This document shows positions 1 through 7,052 of a DNA stretch of 22,855 nucleotides, one piece after another. Source of the stretch: an uncultured Oscillospiraceae bacterium. GTDB taxonomy: Bacteria > Bacillota > Clostridia > Oscillospirales > Oscillospiraceae. The stretch is taken from assembly GCA_948616425.1 (NCBI GenBank), contig CAPGBJ010000023.1, positions 1 through 22,855 on the forward strand, written 5' to 3'. The notes below the pieces were generated by a model. It was not told the DNA's origin and ran no database searches. It saw nothing but the letters and a program-made list of their open reading frames with translations. Made by a program: the position numbers and the translations under genes. Numbering within the stretch: position 1 is the first letter of the stretch; the number at the start of each line of letters is the position of its first letter.

Positions 1-1329
1 GGACTGGATGGAGTAGATCAGGGACTGGCCCAGGCCCAGCAGCTTGGCCACCTCGGCGTCATCGCCTACGTCGATGCCGGTGGTGTCCTGAATCCAGACC
101 ATGGGCAGGCGGTCACGGGCGCAGAGGGTAACGAACTCATTCATCTTAATCAGGCCCTGGCGGTACAGCTTGCCGCCCGCGCCCATAGCCTGGCCGTACT
201 TGGCCATCTTATACTCGGGGTAGTTGGGGAAAATGCCCTGCTGGTTGGCCACAACGCCCACCAGCAGGCCGTCCACCTTGGCGATGCCGGTGATCATCTC
301 GGGACCATAGCCCTTCTTATACTCCATGAACTGGCTGCCGTCGAAGAGGCGGCCCAGGACGGAGTACATGTCGTAGGGGCGGTTCTTGTTGTTCAGCACC
401 AGGTCGTACAGCTCCACGTCGGACATGGCGGGAGACTGGGGGGTGTCCACCCGGAAGAACTCCAGGTCGAAGGTGGGCAGCATGTCAACATACTTCTTGA
501 TGCCGGCGATGACCCCCTCCTGCTCGGTGTACACCTCGCGGAAGAAGCCGGTCTCGCCGTAGTGGATGGAGACACTTCCGGGAGGATCGGCCCGCAGACC
601 CTTAGTGGCCTCGATCTGGGCCAGGGCGGCCTCCATGTCGATGTGGGGCTTGGGGTTCATACCGCCCACGATGCCCGCGCCGCCCACGGCCATGTTGGCC
701 TTCTGGTGGGCCACCAGCACGGTGGGAGAGATGGAGTGGTAGCCGCCGCCGGCGGGGTTGGTGCCGTGGATGCCCACGATGACGGGGATGCCCATCTGGT
801 TCAGCTCGGAGTTGCGGTAGAAGGGGGTGCCGCCGCCTCGGCGGTTGGGGTACACCTTCTCCTGCTTGTCCAGCTCCACGCCGGCGCACTCCAGCAGGTA
901 GATCAGGGGGATGCGCAGCCGCTTGGCGGTGTCGCTGCCCCGGAGCAGATTGTCGGCCTGGCCGGGCACCCAGGTGCCGGCGTGCTTCTTGTTGTCGGAG
1001 GCGATGATGCAGCACCACTTGCCGTTGACCCGGCCCAGGCCCTTCACGATGGAGGTGGAGCCGTTCTTGTTGTGCTCGGGGTTGTACAGGCTGTTCAGGG
1101 GACACCAGGTTCCCTCGTCCACCAGCAGGGCCACCCGCTGCATGGCGGTGAGCTGGCCCTTGGCGTTCATGTCCTCGTCGGCCTTGCCGCTGGACAGAGC
1201 GTCCACGATGTGGGCGTGGATGTCGTCCTCAATGGCCCGCAGTTCGCTGACGTTCTCGGCGTTGGCCTTGACGGCCTTGCCCACCACGGGCATGTTCTGG
1301 AAATATCGGGGCATGGAATAATTACCCAA
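1..1329 (-). CDS. gcdA: Glutaconyl-CoA decarboxylase alpha subunit (carboxyltransferase), 3' end outside the window
   Basis: The carboxyltransferase subunit of the Na+-translocating glutaconyl-CoA decarboxylase moves CO2 from glutaconyl-CoA to the biotin carrier, giving crotonyl-CoA. The 443 residues present closely follow what I recall of Acidaminococcus fermentans GcdA, which is about 587 residues long. Matches include YSMPRYFQNMPVVGKAV near the N-terminus, SDNKKHAGTWVPGQADNLLR, the glycine-rich YPNRRGGGTPFYRNSELNQ, GTNPAGGGYHSISPTV, MAVGGAGIVGGMNPK, and WIQDTTGIDVG near the cut. The start is taken as TTG at 1329 because AGGAGG (1338-1343) lies 8 bases upstream and the reading then begins MGNYSMPRYF, as in the family; the ATG at 1314 would lose five conserved residues. 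It lies downstream of gctA and gctB, the order known for A. fermentans. The remaining ~140 residues lie left of the window. Confidence 0.95.
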   Translation of the reverse strand, partial: MGNYSMPRYFQNMPVVGKAVKANAENVSELRAIEDDIHAHIVDALSSGKADEDMNAKGQLTAMQRVALLVDEGTWCPLNSLYNPEHNKNGSTSIVKGLGRVNGKWCCIIASDNKKHAGTWVPGQADNLLRGSDTAKRLRIPLIYLLECAGVELDKQEKVYPNRRGGGTPFYRNSELNQMGIPVIVGIHGTNPAGGGYHSISPTVLVAHQKANMAVGGAGIVGGMNPKPHIDMEAALAQIEATKGLRADPPGSVSIHYGETGFFREVYTEQEGVIAGIKKYVDMLPTFDLEFFRVDTPQSPAMSDVELYDLVLNNKNRPYDMYSVLGRLFDGSQFMEYKKGYGPEMITGIAKVDGLLVGVVANQQGIFPNYPEYKMAKYGQAMGAGGKLYRQGLIKMNEFVTLCARDRLPMVWIQDTTGIDVGDDAEVAKLLGLGQSLIYSIQS

Positions 1330-1364
1330 TGTAAACTCCTCCTAATGTTTGTTTTGACCCCTCT

Positions 1365-1577
1365 CGGGGGACTCTCTCGTCCCCCGCAGGGCCAGGCTCC
1401 CCCTTTGGGGGAGCTGTCAGCCGCAGGCTGACTGAAGATTGCGTTCGCGAAGGAAACAAGGTTTTGCAGACTTAGGTTTGCTCCGCACATTTCGGCTTCG
1501 CCGAAACACAATCCTCCGTCCCAGTGTACCCACTGGGGCACCTCCTTTCAAAAGGAGGTTTTTCCGCATTCCTGCGG
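1365..1577. repeat. Cluster of about seven short hairpins between gctB and gcdA
   Basis: The 255-base gap inside the gct-gcd operon is almost all inverted repeats. They are GGGGGAC/GTCCCCC (1366-1385), GCTCCCCC/GGGGGAGC with a TTT loop (1396-1414), GTCAGCC/GGCTGAC (1416-1432), TTTCGGC/GCCGAAA (1490-1506), CCCAGTG/CACTGGG (1520-1537), ACCTCCTT/AAGGAGGT (1540-1559, then TTTTT on the plus strand), and CCGCA/TGCGG (1564-1577). There is also a TTCGCGAA palindrome at 1444-1451. The CTCCCCC-TTT-GGGGGAG unit followed by GTCAGCC-GCA-GGCTGAC resembles a short intergenic repeat I recall from Oscillospiraceae genomes, but I could not search for copies. It may attenuate or stabilise the mRNA between gctB and gcdA. 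Confidence 0.7.
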
Positions 1578-1584
1578 CGTTTTC

Positions 1585-2385
1585 TTACTCCTTGGGAATC
1601 TTGATAAAGGCCTGGCCGGGGTCGATCTCCTCACGGATGATGCGCAGGATCTCCTGGTCGGGGTCGGGGAAGACCTCGGCCTTGGAGCAGTCGATCTCGA
1701 AGCCGGTGTTCTCCTGGACGATCTCGGGGGTGACGCCGGGGAACATGTAGGCGCAGTACATGCGCTTGGTCTGCTCGTCGAACTTCATAATGCCCAGGTC
1801 GGTGACCACCATCTGGGGGCCCCGGTTGCCGGGCAGGCCCACCTTCTCACGGCCGCCGGGACCGTCCATCCAGCCGCAGGAGGTGATATAGTCGATGTGC
1901 TCCATAAAGCGGCGCTTCTGGTGCTGCATCATGATGATGGTGTTGCAGTAGGTGGCAATACCGTTGGCGCCGCCGGAGCCGGTGAAGCGGGTCATGGGCT
2001 TGACATAGTCGCCCTTGCCGTAGATACAGGTGGAGTTCACGTTTCCGTAGGGGTCGATCTGGGCGCCGCCGATGAAGGCGATGAGGCGGTCCTCGTCGTG
2101 GAGCCACTCGTTGGCCTCAAAACCGATGAACCGGACGTTGGGCCACTGGACGGCGCAGTGGGCCATAAAGCGGTTGTCGCCCACGGAGCGGGGGACCTCC
2201 ACGGGGGAGCAGTCCATTAGACCGCTCTCCACGATGGGATGGCAGGAGGGGCACACCACCCGCTTGGCCAGGGAAGCGCCAATGAGGGGAAGTCCGGTGC
2301 CCACGATGACGATCTGATTTTCCTTGATATTCTTGGCAATCGCGTAAGCCTGCCGCTCTTGTTTTGTAATCTTATACTCAGCCAT
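1585..2385 (-). CDS. gctB: Glutaconate CoA-transferase subunit B
   Basis: The beta subunit of glutaconate CoA-transferase, which moves CoA from acetyl-CoA to (R)-2-hydroxyglutarate or glutaconate in glutamate fermentation. The protein has 266 residues, the same length as the A. fermentans subunit as I recall it. It keeps VGTGLPLIGASLAKR (about residues 28-42), VESGLMDCSPVEVPRSVGD, FIGGAQIDPYGNVNST, RFTGSGGANGIATY and EEIDPGQAF near the end. The active-site glutamate that forms the enzyme-CoA thioester is Glu53 of VESG (Glu54 in A. fermentans). The start is ATG at 2385, with GGGAGG about 9 bases upstream. It begins 21 bases after the gctA stop, so the two subunits are surely co-transcribed. 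Downstream lies the hairpin cluster and then gcdA. Confidence 0.95.
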   Translation of the reverse strand: MAEYKITKQERQAYAIAKNIKENQIVIVGTGLPLIGASLAKRVVCPSCHPIVESGLMDCSPVEVPRSVGDNRFMAHCAVQWPNVRFIGFEANEWLHDEDRLIAFIGGAQIDPYGNVNSTCIYGKGDYVKPMTRFTGSGGANGIATYCNTIIMMQHQKRRFMEHIDYITSCGWMDGPGGREKVGLPGNRGPQMVVTDLGIMKFDEQTKRMYCAYMFPGVTPEIVQENTGFEIDCSKAEVFPDPDQEILRIIREEIDPGQAFIKIPKE

Positions 2386-2406
2386 TTTTATGTACCTCCC
2401 TTTACT

Positions 2407-3504
2407 TTAGTGGCGGGTGGAGTAGCCCAGGTGGGGCTCGTTCTTCAGCCGCATCAGGCGGGAACCGCCCACCTTGTCCAACAACTCGTCGTGGTCCTTC
2501 ACACTGTAGACCCACTTTTCCAGGTAGTCCTGGAAGGTCTCGGGGACGGCAATGCCGGCAGCGGCGTCGTCAGCGGCCTTCTTGGCTTTGGCAGCGGCCT
2601 CGGCCAGCTTGGCATCCTCGGGCTTGGCATCGGCGGCCTTCTGAGCTTTGGCAGCGGCCTTGGCCAGCTGGGCGGCGGCGTCGGCGGCGTCCTGATACTT
2701 ACTGGCCTTATCATACTCCTTCAGGGCGTGGGAGTCGTTGTCGTAGTAGTTGTAGCACTGGGAGGGCCACGCGCCGTAGGGGGCGTGGACAACGGCGGAG
2801 ACACACTCGCCAAAGACTTTGTTTAGGGTGGGATCACGGCGGATGTACTCGTCACTCACCAGCTCTTCGCAGGTGACAATCACCTTGCGGGCAGCCACGG
2901 CGATATCAACGTCGTGGAACTCGTCGCCTTCGATGATGCAGGTACCGTCTGGACTGGCCTTCTGCACGTGAATGACGGCCAGGTCCAGTCTGGGACAGGG
3001 GACGGCCACCACCTTCTCGCCGGGGTTAAAGGGGTTTTCAATTTCCACACACTTCAGGTCGTCTACCTTCTCCAGCGCCTTGCGCTGCTCCTCACTGATC
3101 CCCCAATATTTCATCAGGCCAGAGCCCTGCATCAGCCGGACGGGCAGGAAAGGCAGGCCCAGAGAGGCGGCGTGGAGCTGCAGCATCAGCACATCCTGGG
3201 AGTAGTCCTCATAGACCAATTCCCCCTTCTCGATGGCGGCACGGAAGCGGCGGGAGACGTTGGTGTAACCGGAGTTGGCGGTGTAGCAGTTGATATACGC
3301 CTTCACCCGGCCTTCGCCGATCATCATGTCCCAGTCGCCGCCGGCAGGACCGGCCCAGACGGTGAAATCCTTCTGGCCCTGGCGCAAGATCTCATTGACC
3401 ACAGCATAGGGCTTCCGGTTCGTGGTGAAGCCGCCAAAGCAGACACAGTCTCCACTCTCGACGAACTTTGCCACGGCATCGTGCATGGAATATACTTTGT
3501 TCAT
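2407..3504 (-). CDS. gctA: Glutaconate CoA-transferase subunit A, with an Ala/Lys-rich insertion
   Basis: The alpha subunit of glutaconate CoA-transferase, partner of GctB. It has 365 residues; the A. fermentans protein has about 320. Conserved blocks include GGFTTNRKPYAVV (near 24-36), AGGDWDMMIGEGRVKAYINCY, SRRFRAAIEKG, LPFLPVRLMQGSGL, NPFNPGEKVVAVP, ASPDGTCIIEG and the C-terminal EKWVYSVKDHDELLDKVGG. The excess length is one block at about residues 270-322 built from two near-copies of a 20-residue Ala/Lys/Asp unit, which the family does not normally carry. The start is ATG at 3504 (MNKVYSMHDAVAKF), which aligns with the family start; an in-frame ATG at 3561 would add 19 unrelated residues. 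A GGGGGT sits just upstream, a weak ribosome-binding site. It is the first gene of the operon, divergent from the AraC-type gene. Confidence 0.95.
   Translation of the reverse strand: MNKVYSMHDAVAKFVESGDCVCFGGFTTNRKPYAVVNEILRQGQKDFTVWAGPAGGDWDMMIGEGRVKAYINCYTANSGYTNVSRRFRAAIEKGELVYEDYSQDVLMLQLHAASLGLPFLPVRLMQGSGLMKYWGISEEQRKALEKVDDLKCVEIENPFNPGEKVVAVPCPRLDLAVIHVQKASPDGTCIIEGDEFHDVDIAVAARKVIVTCEELVSDEYIRRDPTLNKVFGECVSAVVHAPYGAWPSQCYNYYDNDSHALKEYDKASKYQDAADAAAQLAKAAAKAQKAADAKPEDAKLAEAAAKAKKAADDAAAGIAVPETFQDYLEKWVYSVKDHDELLDKVGGSRLMRLKNEPHLGYSTRH
2580..2699. repeat. Imperfect 60-bp tandem duplication inside gctA
   Basis: The stretches starting at about 2581 and 2641 share GCTTTGGCAGCGGCCT and a following GGCCAGCT at exactly 60-base spacing. 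In GctA they encode two copies of a 20-residue Ala/Lys/Asp unit, LAKAAAKAQKAADAKPEDAK and LAEAAAKAKKAADDAAAGIA. The period is a multiple of three, so the duplication kept the reading frame. Confidence 0.75.
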
Positions 3505-3591
3505 AGTAATACCCCCATTACAAAATAATTTTGGGTTTTCTCTTTCTTCGCTGGTTGTCAAGGTGCTGCAATACGCTTTTTTACGGTAGTC

Positions 3592-3620
3592 ATTTTACCA
3601 TAAATCTTACAATTGGTCTA
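3592..3620 (-). promoter_or_regulatory. Candidate promoter of gctA-gctB-gcdA
   Basis: Reading leftward, a -35 like TAGACC (3620-3615) and a -10 TAAAAT (3597-3592) are separated by 17 bases. This would give a leader of about 80 bases before the gctA ATG at 3504. The -35 matches consensus at only four of six positions. A TTGACA lies further downstream but has no good -10 at the right distance. Confidence 0.3.
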
Positions 3621-3641
3621 GCCTGTAATTTAGCATAAAGT

Positions 3642-3670
3642 TTGCATATCTTGTTCTGGCGTGGTATAAT
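3642..3670 (+). promoter_or_regulatory. Promoter of the AraC-type regulator
   Basis: TTGCAT (3642-3647), exactly 17 bases, then a perfect TATAAT (3665-3670). Transcription would start near 3677, about 105 bases before the ATG at 3782. It stands back to back with the presumed gctA promoter, so one regulator bound here could affect both. Confidence 0.65.
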
Positions 3671-3781
3671 AGGAATCCCCCTTAGAGGCACTTCATCCGG
3701 GGTCTGTCCATCCCGCAGCAAAAACTGAACGCGTTGTGATCCATCCTTACAACGCTCCGAAATGAAAAGAGGCGATTCCCC

Positions 3782-4615
3782 ATGACCAATGTGGAATTTC
3801 ACCTACAATTGAACCACAACGAGACCTGGAACATGAGCCGGCTGCACTTCCATGACCACTGTGAACTGCTGCTTCCTCTGGTCAGTCCAGGGAATATTTT
3901 TGTCAGCGACCAAGTCTATCCGCTGCGGCGCGGAACCCTGTACCTGATCGGGGAAAACACCCTGCACCGCACCATGGCCGATGGCTTCCACGCCCGATAT
4001 GTGCTCCACATCAGCAAAAAATCCCTGACCCAACTGTCCACCCCACAAACTGATCTGACCCAGTTCTGCGGCGCCTCCTTTCGCCGGGCCGACCTGTCTG
4101 GCGGGGAGATGACCGAGGTCATTGAGCTGTTTCAGTCCCTGGAGCGCAACAAAAACGACGGCTCATTCGGCAGTGATGTGCGCCAGACAGTGGCTCTGCT
4201 CAATCTGCTCATCCGTCTGGCTCCCACCCTCAACGTGGCCACAGCCGGCGAATCCATTCATAACAAGGACTTCCTTCGGGTGGCCCCAATCCTGGACTAT
4301 ATTCGGGACAATCTGTCTGAATCTCTCACCCTGGACCAGATTGCCGGACAGTTTTACATCAGCAAGCACTACCTGTGCCGAATCTTCAAGGCGGCCACCG
4401 GCTTCTCCGTCATGGAATATATCATCTACAGTCGGGTACTTCGAGCCCGCCAGCTGCTTCAGGAGGGAGTCAGTGTCCAGCAGGCCGGAGAGCTGTCCGG
4501 CTTTTCGGACAACTCCCACTTTATCCGCACCTTTGGCCACCTCACCGGTCTCACCCCTGGGCGATATGCTAAGGAATATCAGTCCGGAGATCAGGTGCTA
4601 ATTCAAGGAAACTGA
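3782..4615 (+). CDS. AraC-family transcriptional regulator
   Basis: A 277-residue regulator with the usual two-part AraC build. The N-terminal half holds a cupin-type ligand-binding motif (LHFHDHCELLLPLV at about 21-34, then PLRRGTLYLIGENTLHR). The C-terminal ~100 residues (about 170-268) hold the paired helix-turn-helix domain: SLTLDQIAGQFYISKHYLCR is the first recognition region, and GFSDNSHFIRTFGHLTG followed by PGRYAKEY is the signature second one. The start is ATG at 3782, with GAGG at 3769-3772 nine bases upstream. It is transcribed away from gctA-gctB-gcdA across a shared 277-base region, so control of glutaconate fermentation is the likely job. That link is inferred from position only; the inducer is unknown. 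Confidence 0.9.
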   Translation: MTNVEFHLQLNHNETWNMSRLHFHDHCELLLPLVSPGNIFVSDQVYPLRRGTLYLIGENTLHRTMADGFHARYVLHISKKSLTQLSTPQTDLTQFCGASFRRADLSGGEMTEVIELFQSLERNKNDGSFGSDVRQTVALLNLLIRLAPTLNVATAGESIHNKDFLRVAPILDYIRDNLSESLTLDQIAGQFYISKHYLCRIFKAATGFSVMEYIIYSRVLRARQLLQEGVSVQQAGELSGFSDNSHFIRTFGHLTGLTPGRYAKEYQSGDQVLIQGN

Positions 4616-4773
4616 GGTGTCTCAACGGCATATTTACGTCAAGATCCGCAAACTGCTCTCTTGTCTATCTGTTTGGATATCTTGGCGCAAAAGAGACCTC
4701 CACCCACTTAGATGGGCGTCTGTAAAATCGGTATTTATTAAGAAAATCACAGCATCTGTCGGACAGGATTGGA

Positions 4774-4809
4774 AAAGCACGGTATTCCACCTTAGGAATA
4801 CCGTGCTTT
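4774..4809. terminator. Perfect 15-bp hairpin, probable terminator
   Basis: AAAGCACGGTATTCC pairs without mismatch with GGAATACCGTGCTTT across a 6-base loop. The plus strand has only a short T run after the stem; the minus strand ends in TTTTCC. It lies about 160 bases past the AraC-type stop and could work in both directions. Confidence 0.55.
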
Positions 4810-4952
4810 GGAGTTGAAGCTTTCATGTTTTGTACCTTGTGGGTTGGTAGACTATTGCGCTAAAGATTGATTGGCCTCGACGCTCCTACAGACATATGTA
4901 AAGCGTATTGAAACGGAGTTTACAGAGCAATTCCTAAATTCTTGCTAAAGTA

Positions 4953-4991
4953 GTTAGCCGCCCGAATCCCCTCCGAGCGGCTAACCTTTTT
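4953..4991 (+). terminator. Rho-independent terminator
   Basis: GTTAGCCGC (4953-4961) pairs with GCGGCTAAC (4977-4985) and is followed by C and five T on the plus strand. It faces the end of the convergent gene that stops at 5007. As a plus-strand terminator it sits 340 bases beyond the AraC-type gene, behind another hairpin, so it may be a back-up or end a short unseen transcript. Confidence 0.6.
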
Positions 4992-5006
4992 AATTCTACT
5001 GAAAAG

Positions 5007-5279
5007 TTACCCTTTTCTCCATCGCTTCAGGGTGGGGAACCAACCCCGCATCATCTTCTCCGCCTCCTCCTGGGGCCCGAAGGGGTGGCCGTTCTCGGCG
5101 TTGAACTTCAGATTGAAAGCGATAATATCGTCCATAGTGGCGTCGGGGGCGGTAAAGGCCCCGTTCTGGTAGCAGTAGTGGCAGTAGTCCTCACTGAAGG
5201 CGCCGCCGGCCTCGGTACCCTTGTCCTCGGGCCTGTCCAGGGGCATGCCGCAGCATTGACAAAATTTTCTCTCTTCCAT
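5007..5279 (-). CDS. Zinc-ribbon protein, possible separate translation product
   Basis: If translation begins at the internal ATG at 5279, the product is a 90-residue protein starting MEERKFCQCCGMPLD. It has two CxxC pairs that should bind one zinc, then a helical tail of the kind seen in stand-alone Zn_ribbon_2 proteins. AAGGAGG (5288-5294) lies 8 bases upstream, the best ribosome-binding site in this operon. The preceding region contains TTGTCAGGTTAT-like sequence that resembles promoter or operator DNA often seen beside WYL regulators. The same residues form the C-terminus of the longer frame ending at 5007, so this entry is an alternative reading. Its biochemical role is unknown to me. 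Confidence 0.5.
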   Translation of the reverse strand: MEERKFCQCCGMPLDRPEDKGTEAGGAFSEDYCHYCYQNGAFTAPDATMDDIIAFNLKFNAENGHPFGPQEEAEKMMRGWFPTLKRWRKG

Positions 5280-6260
5280 TTGGAAAACCTCCTTATGTTG
5301 GGCGGAGTCTGTCTCCCCGTCTCTGACACAAGGATACGCCTTATAACCTGACAAGGTCTGTCCAGTTTGATAAACACTCAAAGATTTTTTTAGCTCTTCC
5401 TTTAAAATATCCCGCCAGTAGTCCGGTGAGAGCACCTCCAACTGCCCGCCGAAGGACAGTAGAAAGGACAGCAGCCACTGGTCCTCCGGAAAGGTACACG
5501 CCACCATCAGCCGCCCGCCAGGCTGGATAGACACCTCTCTGGGGTGGAAGTAGTCCCGCACCCGCCAGGCGGCGGAGGGGGCGAACAGCAGCCGCAGCTC
5601 TACCCCCTGGTAGTCCTTGGGCATGGGGGCCTCCAGCTGCTCTGGGGGCGTGCGCGGCGGACAGCTCCCATCCTCCAGGCAAAGGTCCTCCATCCGTACC
5701 AGCCGGAAGATACGCCAATCCTGCCGTTCCCGGCAGAAGGCGGATAGATACCAGCACCCCGCTTTAAACACCAGCCGGGCAGGCTCCACCGTCCGGCAGC
5801 TTGTCTCCCCGGCGGAGCTGTAGTAGGTGAAGCTCAAAGGCCGGCGCTCCAAAATCGACTGCTTCACCTGGGAAAAATTTTCCCGCTCCGCCGCCCCGCT
5901 GCCCCAGTCGGAAAAATCCACCTCCAGCCAGTCGCCCCCCTCCCGGTGGAACAGGGCGGACAGCCGGGACAGGGCCTCCTCTCCCCCGCCCGTGGCCCGG
6001 ATGGCCTGGAGGGCAAAGAGAATTTCGTCCTGCTGGCTCTGGGACAGCAGGGCACGGTCCAGCACAAACTGATCCATCAGCCGGATGCCGCCCCCCTTCC
6101 CCTTCTGGGCGTAGACGGGGATACCGGCGGCGGACAGGGCGTCCACATCCCGGTAGATGGTGCGCTCCGACACCTCCAGCTTCCGGGCCAGCTCCCCGGC
6201 TGTCACGGCCCGCTTTTCCACCAGCAGATAGAGGAGCTCAAAGAGACGGCCGTTTTTCAT
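5007..6260 (-). CDS. WYL-domain (YafY-type) regulator continuing in frame into a zinc-ribbon domain
   Basis: A 417-residue reading frame. Residues 1-65 are a DeoR-like helix-turn-helix (ELARKLEVSERTIYRDVDAL). About 130-200 is a WYL ligand-sensing domain (FKAGCWYLSAFC), and a WCX-like region ends near EELKKSLSVYQ at about 300. The frame then crosses a ~28-residue linker with no family resemblance. From Met328 comes an 85-90-residue zinc ribbon (Zn_ribbon_2 type) with CQCCG and CHYC pairs. WYL regulators normally end near residue 300-320, and such zinc ribbons often stand alone as ~85-90-residue proteins. A strong Shine-Dalgarno precedes Met328. This may therefore be two genes whose frames have merged, or a true fusion. 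The start is ATG at 6260, overlapping the sirtuin stop (ATGA), which indicates translational coupling. Stop at 5007. Confidence 0.85.
   Translation of the reverse strand: MKNGRLFELLYLLVEKRAVTAGELARKLEVSERTIYRDVDALSAAGIPVYAQKGKGGGIRLMDQFVLDRALLSQSQQDEILFALQAIRATGGGEEALSRLSALFHREGGDWLEVDFSDWGSGAAERENFSQVKQSILERRPLSFTYYSSAGETSCRTVEPARLVFKAGCWYLSAFCRERQDWRIFRLVRMEDLCLEDGSCPPRTPPEQLEAPMPKDYQGVELRLLFAPSAAWRVRDYFHPREVSIQPGGRLMVACTFPEDQWLLSFLLSFGGQLEVLSPDYWRDILKEELKKSLSVYQTGQTLSGYKAYPCVRDGETDSAQHKEVFQMEERKFCQCCGMPLDRPEDKGTEAGGAFSEDYCHYCYQNGAFTAPDATMDDIIAFNLKFNAENGHPFGPQEEAEKMMRGWFPTLKRWRKG
5288..5294 (-). promoter_or_regulatory. Strong internal Shine-Dalgarno inside the WYL/zinc-ribbon frame
   Basis: AAGGAGG on the minus strand, 8 bases before the in-frame ATG at 5279. 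Such a site is not expected in the middle of a single coding region by design, and it decides between a fusion and two separate proteins. Confidence 0.6.
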
Positions 6261-6982
6261 CGGGCCTCGATCTGCCCCAACACCTCCCCAATGGGCAGGT
6301 TGATGGCCAAGCTGGCCCGGTCGTCGTAGGGGGTGGGGCTCTTGTTGATAAGCACCAGCCGGGAGCCCCGGTAATAGTTGATAAGCCCGGCAGCGGGGTA
6401 GACCGCCAGGGAGGTCCCTCCGATAACCAGCAGGTCGGCCGCCTGGATATCGGCCACCGCCCCCTCGATGGTGGCGCTGTCCAGTCCCTCCTCGTAGAGG
6501 ACCACATCGGGCTTGACCACGCCGCCGCAGGAACACCTGGGCACCCCGGTCCCCTCCTTGATGTCCATCACTCCATAGGGCTTGCGGCATTTCATACAGT
6601 AGTTGCGGTGGACGGAGCCGTGGAGCTCCCAAACCCGCTTAGACCCCGCCAGCTGGTGAAGCCCGTCGATGTTCTGGGTGACCACGCTCCGCAGCCTGCC
6701 CGCCGCCTCCAGCTCGGCCAGCTTCTTGTGGGCGGCGTTGGGCCGGGCGTTCAGGCAGAGCATCTTGTCCCGGTAGAAGCGGTAAAACTCCTCGGGCCGG
6801 GCATCGAAGAAGGTACGGCTAAGGATTTGCTCTGGGGGCCAGGCATACTTCTGGTTGTATAGCCCGTCCACACTGCGGAAATCCGGGATGCCGCTCTCGG
6901 TAGATACCCCCGCCCCGCCGAAAAAGACGATTCTTTGGCTCTCGTCAATCCACTGCTGTAAGGTTTTGATTTTCTCATCCAT
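6257..6982 (-). CDS. Sir2-family NAD+-dependent protein deacylase
   Basis: A sirtuin of 241 residues, the usual bacterial size. It removes acyl groups from lysines using NAD+. Visible motifs are FGGAGVSTESGIPDFRS (21-37, NAD+ binding), TQNIDGLHQLAG (102-113), catalytic His121 in LHGS, a zinc site with Cys129, Cys132, Cys150 and Cys152, and GGTSLAVYPAAGL plus INKS near the end. The start is ATG at 6982, with AGGAGG seven bases upstream. An in-frame TTG at 7033 is really the -35 box of the promoter. The stop overlaps the WYL gene start by four bases, so sirtuin and regulator are made together. Class assignment within the sirtuins is not attempted. Confidence 0.93.
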   Translation of the reverse strand: MDEKIKTLQQWIDESQRIVFFGGAGVSTESGIPDFRSVDGLYNQKYAWPPEQILSRTFFDARPEEFYRFYRDKMLCLNARPNAAHKKLAELEAAGRLRSVVTQNIDGLHQLAGSKRVWELHGSVHRNYCMKCRKPYGVMDIKEGTGVPRCSCGGVVKPDVVLYEEGLDSATIEGAVADIQAADLLVIGGTSLAVYPAAGLINYYRGSRLVLINKSPTPYDDRASLAINLPIGEVLGQIEAR

Positions 6983-7004
6983 GGGGACCCCTCCTTCACA
7001 TTTG

Positions 7005-7033
7005 ATTATATCACCATCGGTCCCCAGCGTCAA
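7005..7033 (-). promoter_or_regulatory. Promoter of the sirtuin-WYL operon
   Basis: Reading leftward, TTGACG (7033-7028), 17 bases, then a perfect TATAAT (7010-7005). Transcription should start near 6998, giving a leader of only ~15 bases that still holds the AGGAGG. Close to ideal sigma-70 (SigA) consensus. Confidence 0.75.
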
Positions 7034-7052
7034 CGAACGTGGAATCTCCCTC

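Larger units (their letters stand above)
4616..5006. other. Intergenic stretch between convergent genes
   Basis: About 390 bases separate the AraC-type gene from the convergent WYL/zinc-ribbon gene. I see two strong hairpins, at 4774-4809 and 4953-4985, listed separately. A short reading frame at 4617-4817 has no ribosome-binding site or family resemblance and runs into the first hairpin. No convincing promoter was found between the hairpins. Confidence 0.6.

Noticed and set aside
562..1431. Long plus-strand reading frame of 289 residues
   Set aside because: It is antisense to gcdA, Gly/Val/His-rich without any family motif, and arises from the GC-rich codon pattern of the true gene.
2239..2826. 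Plus-strand frame of 195 residues
   Set aside because: Antisense to the gctA-gctB junction, with repetitive Gly/Val/Leu runs mirroring the Ala repeat of gctA.
4617..4817. 66-residue frame after the AraC-type gene
   Set aside because: No ribosome site, no recognisable motif, and it runs through the 15-bp hairpin.
6261..6632. Upstream extension of the WYL/zinc-ribbon frame
   Set aside because: It lies entirely inside the sirtuin gene in another frame. The ATG at 6260 overlaps the sirtuin stop and begins a proper helix-turn-helix.
6983..7033. TTG start for the sirtuin at 7033
   Set aside because: This TTG is the -35 box of the promoter. The ATG at 6982 has AGGAGG before it.
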